A stretch of DNA of 64,000 nucleotides from Podocnemis expansa (lineage: Eukaryota; Chordata; Testudines; Podocnemididae). A program made the position numbers and the translations under genes. Location of the stretch: NCBI GenBank assembly GCA_007922195.1, contig ML681991.1:43726905-43790904 (forward strand). Reading direction: 5' to 3'. How positions within the stretch are numbered: the first letter of the stretch is position 1; each line of letters opens with the position of its first letter. Under the pieces are notes generated by a model that worked only from the letters and a program-made list of their open reading frames with translations, did no database searches and was not told where the DNA came from. Shown here one piece after another: positions 25,001 through 39,100 of this stretch.

Positions 25001-27085
25001 ATTCTCTGGCCTGCAATGCCATAGGGTCTGAGCCTCTCAGTCTCTCCCCTCCCACTCCATTCTGGGGCAGGGCAGGCTGCTGTCCTCATTGTACAGGTGT
25101 GACTGCTGAGGTTGAGAGGATGAGTGGCCTACCCATGGTCAAGTAGGCAATCTGCAACAGAACAGGGATTTGAATCCAAGCCCCAAGCTACTGCCCTGCT
25201 CAAGATGATCCATCCTTTTTGGAAGACCTTTGGAGCCCCATTACCGAGCCCTGCTTTACATCAAGCAGCTGGTCAGCGGCAGGACGTTGCGCAGCCGGCA
25301 GGGCTCCAATGCAGTGGCCTTGCTGCTATAGGCCAGACGTGAGCCAGGCCATAGCCTGCCACAGGCTCAGGAGCCACAGGTTTGGTTCGCAGGTTTGCAT
25401 GGCTCTGCAGCTCACAGGCCCTCTGCTTAGAAAGTGTGCCTGTCACAGGTTGGTCCTTGTGGGAGGCTTGTGGCCTATGGCCGCTGTCATGTTGACAAGC
25501 CTGGCTCAGCCATCCTCTGCATGCAGCATCTGCCTCTTGCTATCCCTGGAGTGTGGTGCGCAGAGGCAGAGTGAAGGGGGCATGATCAGCTTTTCACTTT
25601 GGTCTTAGTGCCTTTTCCAGCAGAGAGGCCTGTAATGTGACTTGCCCATGGGCCCCATCCTGCAAGTGGCTGGGCCATGTCTGCACCCATTGAGGTGGAC
25701 TGACTGGCCCAGCAACCTCTGCTGCTCAGCTTGGCCCCTGACCACTCCTCCAGCCTCCACCAGCATGAAAGGTCTGATCACAGGATACTCGGCTTTCCCC
25801 CAGGCTTCTGGAAGGCCACCTGTCCCTCATCCTGCTCCAGCCCCCTGCTGGCCTTTGTCAACTCCAAAAGCGGCGACAACCAGGGTGTGAAGTTCCTGCG
25901 TAAGTTCAAGCAGTTCCTCAACCCGGCACAAGTCTTCGACCTCATGAACGGGGGCCCTCACCTAGGGTAAGTGATGGTGTCCCCTCCCACCTGGCCCCCA
26001 TGGCCCTCTACAGCTCAGGCCTTTGTGCTTGCCCCATGCAGCCCCCTGCAGGCCAGCCCGCTCTCTGCACTTGCCCTTCATTGCCAGACCTCACACCCCG
26101 TGCAGCAGTGCGTCCTTTCCCTGCTTTCATTCCAGGAGCAACGTGGGGGCCAGTGGAGCAGAGGAAGCTGTCCAGATCCTAAAGACCTCAGTCCATCCAC
26201 TCACTTGGACTGCCCCCATAGCCTCATAGCAATAGGCCCAAACTGAAACCCCAGCAACTTTCCGCTGCACAGCACAGGACTGGGTCTCCCTCCAGCCCCG
26301 AACACTCTGAGCTAGATTGGACTGGGCTGTATGGGTTGGCTATGTCCACACTGCAATAACGCATGGCACCAAGGCCCAGGCTGGGTCATTGGCCTTGCAC
26401 TGGCAAGGCTGAAAAGAGCAGTGCAAATATCTGGGCTTTGTGATCTTCCCTTGCTACGAGGTCTGAGCCCTAAGGCTGCACTGCAGTTCAACAGCTCTAC
26501 TGGTGGAGCCCTGCATGCCTAAGCTGCCTGACTGAGCCAGCCGCCGGCCTGTCGTTATGGTGGAGATGGGCACACTGAAAGAACCTCCTGGTGGAATGAG
26601 ATCTGTGGTTCCTGGGGACATTGGGGGAGGGAAGGGGCCTGTCTTGGAGGAAGCTGCACTGAGGCATGTTTCTGAGACCATTTATAGCCCTGATGCCTTT
26701 CTGTGTGTCCCTTGCCAGCCTTCGCCTCTTCCAGAAGTTCTCCACCTTCCGGATCTTGGTCTGCGGGGGAGATGGCAGCGTGGGCTGGGTGCTGTCTGAG
26801 ATCGATGCACTGGGACTGCACAAGCAAGTGAGGACGAGTCTGTCTGTCTGCAAGCTTTCCCCCTCCCCTCGGTGTCTGGAGGGGCTGCCTCTGTCCTCTT
26901 GGCAGTAGTGTAAAGCAGGGCATTTTTCCTGGTTTGTGGGCATGTGCAAAGCCCTGAACCACAGTGGCTTCTCCCTGCAAGAAACTGCGTTTCAAGACCT
27001 GGAACTGTGGCCAAGGTCATGGCAGTCGCTGGAGGAGCTGGCATGGGCTAGATGTCTGGGGCCGGTACCAAAGTACACTGGTGCT

Positions 27086-27133
<48 letters not shown>

Positions 27134-27143
27134 NNNNNNNNNN

Positions 27144-27191
<48 letters not shown>

Positions 27192-30100
27192 AGAGCCTGC
27201 AGCGTGTTCCAGAGTGCCCACTGTGCCCATTGCCATGTGACCCCCCACCCCCACCCCTTCTGAGTGTAGCTGGTACTAAGCAGTGTGAGCTGGGAGACGG
27301 CCAGACTGCTCATGTCCATCAGAGATCCCCAGGGCAGAGAGGGGAATCCCACAGGTGCTAAAGGATGGGTCCCTTAATTCCGAGCTTCCCATGCCCACAG
27401 AGTCTCTAATAGCTGGGCCCTGCTCACATTTCATTCCTCTCCATGGCAGTGCCAGCTTGGTGTCCTGCCGCTGGGAACAGGAAATGACCTGGCACGGGTG
27501 CTGGGCTGGGGCAGCCTCTGTGATGACGACACCCAGCTAATGCAGGTGTTGGAGAAGCTGGAGCGGGCCACCACCAAGATGCTGGACAGGTGAGCACTAG
27601 GTGTGGGCTGGGGGCTTTTTTTGGGACCCCAGATGGAGAAGTGAATGAGCTCAGGCTGAGTGGGCACCCTCTGGGAGGGGCTCCAAAGCTGGGTGTTGGT
27701 CTGTCTGCCATGGTCCACCCATGTTTCCAGCCACATGTCTGCCAGGCAGCAGTTTGCCCCATAACTACCTAGTGCAGGGTTTTTTCTTCCATGCCTGGAG
27801 GCAGGACAGAGCCTGATGGACCCTGGGTTCCAGGCTGGGAATCCATGCGGCTGGCTTTCCCACTCCTTACGGACAAGATTTGGCCAAGACAGAGACAAGA
27901 GCCGCTTTCCCCTGCCTAAGATTTAATATCACCATCCCCAGTTACAATGGCTTTCCTCAGCCCCCCCAACATGTCCTATGGGAGGACTCATGCCCCTGCA
28001 GATCCCTGCTCCATCATGACCCTGTGCTGGGTTTGGGGTCCCTGTCTTCTCAAAGGGCCGCCATGGGTTTCTGGGCAGGCCACAGCATGGCAAAGGCTGG
28101 GCCCTGGCAATCAGCATCTCGTCTTTGCTTCCCCCCAGGTGGAGTGTCCTGACCTACGAGGCGCCCAAGCAGTCACCTCCTCCCATCAAAGAGGAGGAGA
28201 ATGGCGATTCTTGTATCCAGGTACAGCTGCTTCAGGGATGCATGGGGCGCAGTGTGGGGTTGTGGGGCAGTGGCTCCTGAGATCAGACCCCTATCAATGC
28301 ATATATGCTATCTGAGCCAGGGGCTGCTGGAGGGGTACTGCTCATACATGGTCACTGCCCAGGGCCTGAGGGAACTGGAGGAGACAGGCTGTAGCACTGA
28401 CAGTTTCAGGGAGACCAGGATTTCTGTCCTGGGTGAAATGAGTTCAGCAATTCTCAGCCTGAAACTACAGTGTCACTGGTTCCCTGCCCAGCTAAGTGCT
28501 CAGCTGCTTTTGATAAAGGGTGGTGAAGAGCTGACGGAAAGCAGGAACGCTAGTTGCTGGGCAGGGCATTCAGAATGGCTGTGTGGGGATGGCAGCTGGA
28601 AGAGGGGAGTGAGGGAGGGGGGCACAGAGGCCAGTGACATTGGCCAGGCTCTCTCTCTGGCACGGGCTGTGCAAGAGAGGCAGTGTGTCCTAGTGGATAG
28701 AGCATTGCACTGCGAGTTCTGTGCTTGGCTGGGTGACCTTCCCTACTCTGTGCCTCAGTTTCCTTCCTCTTCATCTGGTCTCTGGAGCCTGTTCAATCAT
28801 GCTGGAGTCTGTGTGGCACCCAGCTCAGTGTCAGCTGCCTTGGCCATGTATATAGGGTCCTGTTTTCTAAGCACCTTTCGACCTTTCATTTGCAGCCAGC
28901 ATAGAGGCACTGGGCGCTAGGGTGTGGATGTGTGGCTGGTAATCACATAGCAGAATAGCTACTGTGTAATAGCAGCAGATGCTGCTTCTTTCCCCGTCCC
29001 CTCTATCCCTCCCCCCCACATGTACTTGTCTCATGTGAGGCTCTCTGAGCATTTCCTAGCCATCAGCTGCTGCCCAACTGCCTACACCCCTCTTGGCTCC
29101 AGGACAGGACCGCTGGGCTTTGGTGCAGTTCTGAATGCTAACAAGTTCCATATGGCCTTGAGGCATGCAGAGAATCAATATGGAGCAGGATGGGGAAACC
29201 GAGGCACAAACAGGCATATGTCTTGCTCAGGTTACACAACAAGCTGGGGATAGATCCTGATCCCAATCCAGTACTTAGGCACTGAGCCCTGCTCCCCCTA
29301 TGCTGCAGGGATTTGCTCAGCCCTGCAGCCCTCTAGTATGGCTGGCACAGGTGGATCCAGGGAGGCAAATGGGCACTGCAGCCACTCAGGAAATGTCCCT
29401 GTTCCCTTCTTGTCATGCAGGTCCAGATCTCTCACTATGCCGACTCTGTGGCCTTCCACCTGGCTAAGATCTTGGAATCTGACAAGCACTCTGTTGTGAT
29501 ATCCTCTGCCAAGTAAGGTCTTTTGGTCACCTCATCTGTGTGTTGTGGGTGGGGCCGGGAATGGCAAGGACTTAGATATGTCCATCCCCTAGCGCCCTCT
29601 GCCCACCCTGTGAACCATGAACATGGGTGGCAGCTGGCCACAATTCCCCACCCACACAGCAGGCCTGCCTGTACTGATCCTGGTATGAGTCCTCTGAGGA
29701 GCTGGTGGTCCTCGGTCCTTCCCACCCTCAATCTCTGCTGGGAGTGCCAGCAGCGCAGACCTATGGGCTGGGGGTGACTTTGTGACCTGGCTGGAAATTA
29801 AAGAGCTGGAAATCAATGGGAGTGAGGTGCCATGGAGAATCTGGGCCTGGAAGCTTAGATTTAGCCTCCCAAATTATTGCACAGAGGGCTTGCAGCAACC
29901 TGTAGCTACTAGTGCCTTTGGCTCTGCTCGGGGCCTGAACTGTGAAAGGCACCATCATCCCAATCCCAGGACAGTCAGAGGCAGCATTAGTGAGAGTCAT
30001 GTCCTAGGCACCGTGGCAGGGCACTGTTGGAGTGTAATTGGCTGCCTGGCTGCTGGGCTCTGGCATCAAACATTGCCATGCTCACCATAGGGTAGAACAG

Positions 30101-33100
30101 CTGAGGCCAGCCTCCCTCGTGGTGCCAGAGAGTGCCCTTTGCTGGCTAATCAGGGAGTGGCACCCCAGGGACAGGGTGCTCTGCTGGTGAGTCATGGCTC
30201 CCAGCTGGGTGGGCAAGGGTGCAGGAAGGAGCCCCAAGGCAGCGGTTGCTGTCTCACCCAGGCTCTCCCCCAGCGCCATTGGATGCTTCTCTCCCCGGCA
30301 GGTTCCTGTGTGGAACAGTGAATGACTTTGTGACTGAAGTCGGCAAAGCCTATGAGAGGGCCACTGAGAACAAGCAGGAGGCAGACACCATGGCTAAGAA
30401 GGTGAGGCCTGGCGAGGCACTGCTTGCTGGGGACTGTGCCCCCATGTCCCACATGGCAGACAGTCAATGTTATGGGCAGCTGTGGTTCTGAGCAATATCT
30501 AGATTTAAGGTTTTTGATTCACCTCGGTGTTCGCAGTGCTGATCAACCCATGGACTCTGATCACCCCAGGGTTGCTGCAGAGACGATGTCCCTCATCCAT
30601 GGTATTAAGCAGCAGCTGGGTGCTTCGTCACACAGGCCACTACACCCTGGGGTGTCCCAATGGATGCCTTGGCCTCTTCATAGACCAGGCCATGGTGGAT
30701 GCCTCTTGTGTGACCCACCTCTCTCTTGCAGTGTGCAATGCTGAATGAGAAGCTGGACTCCCTGGTGCGTGAGCTGAATGATGAATCGCAGGCGATTGTT
30801 GTCCCTGAGGGGAGCACGCAGGCTGGCCCCGAGGCCAAGGAGAGCAGTAAAGGGGGCAGCTTCAACCCTAGTCCCGTGCCCAGGATCTTCAAATCCAAGG
30901 AGCAGCTCATGCTGAGGGCCAACAGCCTCAAGAAGGCCCTGCGGCAGATCATTGAACAGGCAGAGAAAGGTGCGGCGCTCTGGGCAGGCAGGATGGGAGG
31001 GGGCTGCAGTGTACGGAGTGGTGGGATCTAAGGCCTCCCCCACCCATTTCCCATTCCACAGCAGGCCTCCCTTTGTGGCAGGCTCTGGGTGGCAGGATTG
31101 GTTCTGCTGTCACATGGACACTGCCTGCTGCAGGGCATGGTGCATTCTCAGCTCCTTGCCAGCCTTGTGAGCTGCAGGAATTCCAGGTGTGTGAGCATCC
31201 CAGGTGCCACTGGCCCAGTGCTTGGGTGAAAGGGCAGACAAGGCACAGAGACCTGTTTCCAGATGCCAGCTTCCCCTGACAGGTCCATTGGCTAGCAGTG
31301 TGGCATAGCCGGGTTTAGTGCATAGACCCTGCTGGGAGCCATGAATTCATCCTGATGCTGATGGTGACCTGACGCAAGGCCAGGCCTAGGCCCACATTTG
31401 TTTTGAGGAGCCTTCCTGGAGAGATTCAGGGACTGACTTGCCTGGTGTTGAGCAGCCCTGGCTCCAGCTCCTCCCACAAGCAGATTTGAATGTTCAGCAC
31501 TTTAGAAAATCCAGCCTAGTGTGGCTCAGGTAGGATGTCTGAAACAGGCACCCCACCATATGGGCCTTTGATGAGTATTTTGGCCTGGACCCCTCGGGGC
31601 CTCAGTTTTCCCATCAGCAAAGCAGGAGTAATGAGTTGCCACTACAGATCACTCAGAGGTGACTAGTGTAAATGCCAGAGAGTGCACCCTTGTTGGCTAA
31701 TTGAGGAGCAACATCCCTAGGTGTCAGAGGGCACTGCTTCTGCCTTGCGGGGGGCCACAGGTCCTGGCAGTATGGGGAGGATGCAGGAAGGAGCCCAAAG
31801 AGCAGAGGTCTCCATCTCACATGGGCTCTTCCCAAGGTGTCACTGGATGGTTCCTTTCCTGTGGGTCTGTCTGCCTGGCAAAGTTTTTATCTGAGCAGGT
31901 CTCCTGCAAAGCCAGGGCTGAACAGGCCCAGACAGTCTATAGGGTACTCCCATCTGCATGCTTCAGGCTTCGTGCATTCTAGGAAGCCAGGATCAGGTAG
32001 CAGCTTCTGCTGTGGCAACCTGTAGTGCCCTTGTGGCCTTAGCTCTTTGGAACAGAAGTGATTGTGCTGAGACAAGATATTGCTACCACTCGGGCCTTGG
32101 GAGCTCAGCCAGCCTCTGGGACCTGCTCATCCCTCCCTGCCAGGGTCAGAGCTACCAGGACAGAGTTGGAGAGGCACCAGCTACATTCAGGTGCTGGCTG
32201 GGCAGGCCAGTCTGCATGGGAATTAACTGTGCCTTTTCTGCATGTGTGTGCTCCTTAGGGCACCTCTGTCCCATTGACGACACCCCTAGCTGGGAAACAG
32301 GGTGGGCAGCAGTTTTCCTACAGGTTAAAGAGCATTGGCACATGGGGCAGGGAGTCGAGGCACTCTGCAATATGCTTACTTTGACTTGCTGTGTAGGTGC
32401 CTGAGGTTGGAGTACTGGTCAGAAAATTGTTAGGATTAAAATGCAGCATAGCTGCTTGGTTACAGGGTTCCCTTGACAGGTCGACTGACTTGAGTCTCAC
32501 AGACTCTCAGCTGATGTTGCCTGTAGTTACTCTCTTAGAGGTCAGCTTTATGTCATATTCCTTGCCTGTTTCCATGCAGCTGTGGATGAGCAGAACAAGC
32601 AGACGCAAGCCTATCGGAGCATCACAGCGTCTGGCAAGAAGGACAGTTTGGAAGAGTTCAGCAAAGAGACTGAAATTCTCAGTAAGGCTCCTGTTATTTC
32701 ACATTGCTCCTCCCTGGCCTGGGTCATGGGCCCCATCCATGTTGTTTGTTGTTGGAAGTGATCAGAGCAGCTGGAACCAAGGGTGGCAAATACACAGCTA
32801 CGGTGGTAGAATCAAAGGGGCCACATTTTCCAAGTGGCGACCCAGTCCCAGTGCATCCATGGCCGAGCAGGTGTTCTGCAGTTGGTGGGCAGCATCTGTC
32901 TTGGGCCCACCTTCGCAGTGCTGGAAGCAATCGAAACACAAGCCTGGGAGCACAGCAGGGAGGGCAAGCCAGGAGAAGCCTGGAGATTCTCAGCTATTGG
33001 AACCAGGGCTGTGTGTGAGGTGAGCCTGCTGGTGCCCTTGTTGGCTGGTGCAGCTCATGGGGCTGCCCACATAAACTGCATGTTTGTGCCTGCAGGAGGC

Positions 33101-36100
33101 CAAGCTGGTCAGCAAATGAGGCTCGGAGCTCTTGATGGTTGGACAGTTGGGCCCTGGCACTGAGTCCTGTGCTGGAGGCCACAGAGGAATTCCAGCCTGG
33201 GCATTACAAGGGAGACTGATGAGCCAAACACGCTTGGACCCCTTTGCAGGGCATGTCCTACAGAGATGGGATGTCAAAGCAAAGGAGTCCAACACCCCGA
33301 TTCTGGAGTGGGCACTTGATTCATCAGTGCATATGCTGGGAATAAAGAATAGCTGGGGCTCCCCCTACTGGGGACATAGCTGTGATAGCCAAAGCCAGAT
33401 GAAATCAGTGGGTAACAGATCCTGGGAATTGGCCCCTGCTGGGGGGCAGGGAGAGAGCTCCATGTCTACTAGCTACCCCTGCAGCAGCAATGGGGAAGGA
33501 GAAGAATCGAGCACAGCTAATCAGGACAGAGAACTTGTCCAGGCTCTTTGCAAGGGATTTCCAAGCCATGTAACCAGAGCTGCCTATGATACGAGGTGTG
33601 GTGCTGCAGCCAGAACTCACCCCAGGGGTACACCCCATTTAAAGGGTCACCATTCTGAGCACTCAGCAGAGTGCCACAGAGTTTCCCTGCCACACTCAGC
33701 AGTGAAGGGGCTAGTAGGAAGTTGGGTTGGGTGCCCAGCAGGGTGAGATCCAGGCTTTAAAGAGTGGGGTGCTGTTGGCTGCTAAAGAACCTCTTCCCTT
33801 TGAGCAGATTCCCGGCGGGGGACAGTGACTTCAACGACATCATCTATCTTCCTGGACAGGCCTGATAGCTTCAGTGCTGTGCACTTCACAGAGGACCCCA
33901 ATGCCATGTGAGTGTGTGCAAAAGGGCTTCTGTGGCAGCCCCTGAGATGTAGCATGGGGCTGTTGTCCCCTTTTCACACAGGAAAACTGAAATCTAGCAA
34001 GAAAATAACTTGCCTGAAGTTGCACAGTGAGTCAGTGGCAGAATTGGCTTTTGAACCCAGGGGTCCTAGCCCATAGGACCTTGGTTCTGTCGCTGGGATA
34101 CACTGCTTCCTAGAGAATGGAAATGGAAGCTGGGAGTCCTTACTGCCAGGCCCATGATCTAACCACTAGACCAGTGGTTGCCAACCTTTTCTCTGCCATG
34201 GCACACCTTGGTACCTTAAAATTTTTCAAGGCACACCACCATTGAACTCATAAATATTCAAATTAACTTAAACTACTTATGAATATTCATGAACCATGGC
34301 ACAGTGTTTCGGAAATGCTGCTGTGTGGGATAGTAGGGGTAGCAGAGCAGGGGTGGCAAAACAGGAGAGGTCAGAAGTCATGTGCAGTGGCAGGAGTGAG
34401 TGTGGGGAGCGGAGCAGAGCAGGGCAGGGGTGGCAAAAGAGGACAAGGGCAGCCGTGTGGGGAACAGCACAAGGGTGGAAAGAGAAGAGAGGGGAAAGGA
34501 GAACAAGAGTGGCTTTGGAGGTGGGGCAGGGGGGAACCTGGGGAGTGGGAAGGTAGGGCAGGGGAGCATGGCACAGCACCCACTTCCCCCTTCTTCACAG
34601 TGGCTCCCGCTGCCACCCAAGGCAAATACTCACCCCACTGCTGCTCCCTCCCCCAGCGCCCTGCTGCCTGTGATGGACCCTCCCATCACCGCAGGGGCCA
34701 GAACCAGGCCTCCAGCCCCCAGCTACACATCCACCCCATGCCCCAGCTACACACCCCCACAAACAAACAGCCACCACACAACCACAGCTACACACCCTCT
34801 GCTACACATCCATCTCTGCTACACGCACACACCTGCCCCACACAACCTCCAGCAGCACCTCAAAGCCTTTACCTGGGCTGTTTGCAGGCTGCCTGACACA
34901 AGCTGCTCCAAACTGAAGGGGGAGATTCACACACTCCAGGCCTCCTGCCCCTCTCTGCTGGCTGGGTTAAGGTGGAGTGGGGTTTAAAGTGGAGCCACCT
35001 GAACCCTGCGTTCTGGCTGCTGCTGCTACTTTTAGGGGGACCCCTGGAACTCCATGTTCCAGTGCCTTCCTCTATTTTTAGGGGGGCTGGAATGCTGCCT
35101 GTCTAAAAATAGGGGTCCCTGGAACTGCGTTCCACTGCCTTTCCCCTTAATTTTACCCCTGTCTGTTCCCAGCCCTGCACAGCCTACGTGGCTGGGCAGA
35201 GCAGGGAGGGAACTTTAACTCCAGCTCTCGGGCATGCTTGCGGCGCACTTTGGGTGTTCCCGCGGCACACTGGTTGGGAGCCACTGCACTAGACATAGAG
35301 AATGAGAATGAGAGTAGCGCCGATAAGTTCTGACTGGCAAATCCTTGATCTAACCATGAGGACTCTCAGTTTCTTTTCTTTATCAGCACATGATCATAAG
35401 TCGTCATCAGCCTTTCTCCAGCTAGTTCCCCACACCCCTCATGTGTGTTTGTGTCACTTTTTTACAGCTCTCTTAATTCTGATTGCCAGGAGAGAGGGGT
35501 TTTTGTTGTGGAGCTTTCCACTCTTGGGGGTGGGGGTGGGGAGGTGCTCCACCCTGCTGAAAGGAAGGGATATGACCGGGGGAAGGGGGCTGCTACACCC
35601 TCTGTTTTCAGAGCATCTTGTTCCTTGCAGGTGCAGGTCTCTCTCCCCTGATATCGTTAATCAATATTCCCCCACTGTCCTCCACACTGTGACCCATAAC
35701 TTCATCATCGTGAGGCTGGGGACAGCCATGTGCTCTACCCGGGGCTGCTGGTGCAAGCCAAGTCATGTAAAATGCAGTGGGCAGCTGGCGTAGTGGATTG
35801 CCCCATCTGTGCTTCATACACTGTGGCTGTTGCTGAGGGTCTAGTATGACACCCTCAGGTTGGGATCTTGAAAGGCATCTCCAAAGCAGTCCATAGCACA
35901 GCTCGTGGTGTGCCTAGCTCTCCTCCCTTTACCCTCATTATTTATTGATTCCAGAGAACAAAGAGGTACCTGCTAGTTCAGCACCTGGAATCTGCTCCTT
36001 TACCTTTCCTTTTACTTTGTTACCTCAATGACTGAATCAAAAAGCTGGGGTCTGATTCTCGTCTGGCACCAGTGTAAATCTGGAGTCCCTCCACTGAGTT

Positions 36101-39100
36101 CATGGAGTTACATGAAAAACTGGCATAAATAAGTGCAGAATTGTTCCCTGGCTGTTTAAGATCAGCAAATTATCTCAGAATCATCAGCCAACAGCCTGTC
36201 TGGCCAAAGCATACTGTGGCTGGTATAATTAATGATAATTAATTAATTAATTAATGAGCCAGCAATAGTTGAGCAGACAGTGCCTTCTCAGGAGATTGTA
36301 ACAGACTGTGGTGGGGGTGGCTGGTTGTTTGCCTGGCTTTACCCACTTGAAAAGTGTAATAATGACCCAGAGCCCAGAACTGGCAACCCTGTGTTTTTAC
36401 TGGCAACGATAAACCTACCTGTGACATCACTCCCAGCCAATCAAACATGGCCGTGACATCACTGACAGCCAATCATGAAGCTCCCATTGTGGCTGGCATT
36501 CTAAAACCATTTCATAGGCCATAATAAATCTCAAGGACGCTCATGTGAACATTTCAATAATGGGGCCGATATTTCCATTCAGCTGCCATTCCCCAGTTCC
36601 ACCCCAGTGATCATTTCTGTGGTGTTCTGCATTCAAATCTCTCCTTCCCCATCTGCTGCTTTCAGACAATTCTCCGAAAGATGTGTCATGAATAACTACT
36701 TTGGCATAGGCCTGGATGCAAAAATCTCTCTGGAGTTCAACAACAAACGGGATGAGCACCCCAAAAAGTGCAGGTATGCAAAAGATACCCCCTCCCACCT
36801 TCCTGAAATGCTGGCAGGAGTCTGCAGGGTAGACACAGCCCAAGTGATTTGGTATTGAACTTAGCCTCATGCTGCTTCTTATCTATCACAAAGGCTCCAC
36901 TGCTCTCCCGTGAGCCAGCATGACTGATCAGCTGAATGTGTGGATGGTGCTTGACTCGAAGGTGATGCCTAAACTTCTGTTCTGATGCCCTTTCTCCCAG
37001 CATCTCCAAATGCCCTGCAAACATGCAATAGATAGGTCCAATGACATAAAGCTGGGGGTGGTGGGCAAAAGTAATTATCCCATTTTACAAAGGCTAGTGG
37101 GAACCAGTGGAAGTCACTACAAAATCTGATCCTTTCTATGTAGGGTAAATATAAAGCAATCAGGCATTGCTAGTGTCTCAGAGGGGCCTTTGCCAGACCA
37201 TGTAGAGCTCTGGAAGCCCTGAGATGAAAATGAGTACGCTGCTCGGTTACATTGACTGACATGACTCCAAAACAGGCCCAGCAGAAAAAGAAGGGGTAGA
37301 GTGATGGTTGAATAATAACAATACCAAAGTGTTTTGCAGGGCTGTTCATCTGTAGATCTCTTTGCAAATGAGGGCAGTCTGTCTCCCCATTCTGCACATG
37401 GGTAAACTGAGGCAGGGGGAAGCGACTTACTCAAGGCCACCTAACAGGCTGGTGGCAGGAACAGAATATGGGTCTTCTGAGCCCCAGGTCACTGTCCTAG
37501 CCATTAGGTTACACTGCCTCCCTGGATTAAAAAGGCTTGTGAAGCATTGCCTGTGAAGGGAGATAAGAAATAGTGGAAAGGTAGAGAGGCAACCAGTAGC
37601 AGGTCTATAAAATCCAGAGGACTGCAGCCAGCTAGCCTTTCCTGTTACTCTTTCTCTTACTCAGGGAGCTAAGGGACCTTAAAGGCGACACATTCAAAAC
37701 AGATAAAAGAATATATTTTTTACATAAGATCTAATTAACTGGCTGTCACTGGTATTATGAAGGCAAAGCGCTTAACAGGGTTCAGCTAAAGCAGGCGTCT
37801 CAAACTCATGGCCCAAGGGCCACATGTGGCCCCTCAAGTTATTTCTTGAGGCCTGCAATGACACTATTGCTATCAATATTTGCAATACCATTGTATGAAA
37901 CGGTTTCAGTGGTGTGGCCTTTGGGCTACCACACTAGTTCTCATGTGTGGTGTGGCCTTTGGACTAATGTACTAGTCCTCATGCAGCCCTTGTGGTGATT
38001 TGAGTTTGAGGCCTCTGAGCTAAAGGATGAGATGTTCCTGTGGAGAACGAGAACACAGACAATTATACTGGATGCATGGTTTCACCAAAGACTAGAAACC
38101 TTCCTGTTTCAGGGCATCAGCCATACATTGACTAACCAGGTGGCCAGGGAGCAGCTTTCCCAGTAGACAGGTTATTCCAAACTCAACCTCTAGCAGCTTC
38201 TTGCACCTTCCTCTTAAGAGCTGATGAGGAACAGGGTACTAGACTAGATTAGACAGGATACTAGATGGATACACTATGGCAATGACTGTGGTGCCAGTTA
38301 ATTGCTGAGCTTGTTATTAGGTTAACTTCTTTCTCTGTTGTCTAATCTGTATATTTAATAAATAAATATCATTGCATCATGGTAATGAGGCCATGGCTTC
38401 AGTGGTGACTGGGCTTTGAGTCATCAGCAGAACTGGGAGAGGGGTGGGTGTTCGTACACATGAATCCCGAGATTGGTAAATTTCAAGGTAAGGCAGGACC
38501 ACTACAATCACCTCATGTATCACCCAGCCCGGAGACCCTCAGCCAGTGCCTTCCACATCCAGCCAAGGGTGTCTGCTTGAGCTAGAGCCCCTGTGCTAGA
38601 GAGGCGCCCAATCTGGACTTAAAGTGTAAGCTCAACAGCTGTGTGTTTCTCTCCCCTGGCCCCATGGCAGCAGTCGCACCAAGAATATGATGTGGTATGG
38701 AGTGCTAGGGACCAAGGAGCTTCTGCAGAGGACCTACAAGAACCTGGAGCAGCGAGTCCAGCTAGAGGTAATGAGAGGGCATGCTGGCTGGGTCTGTGGG
38801 GCTATAAATCACTCACTGGCAGGGCCAGTAAGAGCAGGAACAAGTGTGCACAGTTAAGTGAGTATGTGCAGGCTCCTCTTTTGTGCCAGGCGTTGAGATT
38901 CAGGTTCTCCGATGCTGCAGGAGTCAGGGTCACACACACAATATTTCTCAGGCCTCTGCCTTAGTGCCGATCTCTTCTTTTGCTTTGTGTTTGCTCGTGT
39001 CCCAGAAACATGGCACAAGAAGAGACCCTGTCTGTCTTGGTACTGAGCAGATTCCCCCCTGCTTAGATCTCTCGGGGGGGTCTGGAAGCCCAAGGAGGGA

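Larger units (their letters stand above)
14550..25803. other. 11.25-kb DGKK intron, transposon-rich
   Basis: The longest intron in the window. It holds PLE terminal repeats, a PLE body with nested insertion, hAT-type sequence, a CR1 and MIR copies, listed separately. 14550-16870, 18300-19815, 20960-22400 and 23450-24160 contain no exon and nothing I can assign. Confidence 0.6.

Noticed and set aside
26936..27361. Frames with long Cys-Val or His-Thr repeats
   Set aside because: Direct translation of the GT microsatellite and its gap.
28676..28775. tRNA gene
   Set aside because: The 'tagtggatagagca' head is tRNA-like, but the anticodon and T arms are absent and the tail is that of a MIR SINE.
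28201..28920. 239-codon plus-strand frame
   Set aside because: It begins inside the last bases of the exon at 28139-28220 and runs through the intron and a MIR in a different frame from the kinase; no conserved motif.
34279..34987. Overlapping 195-205-codon plus-strand frames as genes
   Set aside because: They lie inside a hAT element with exact target duplications and reflect G-rich and C/A-rich simple sequence with no domain.
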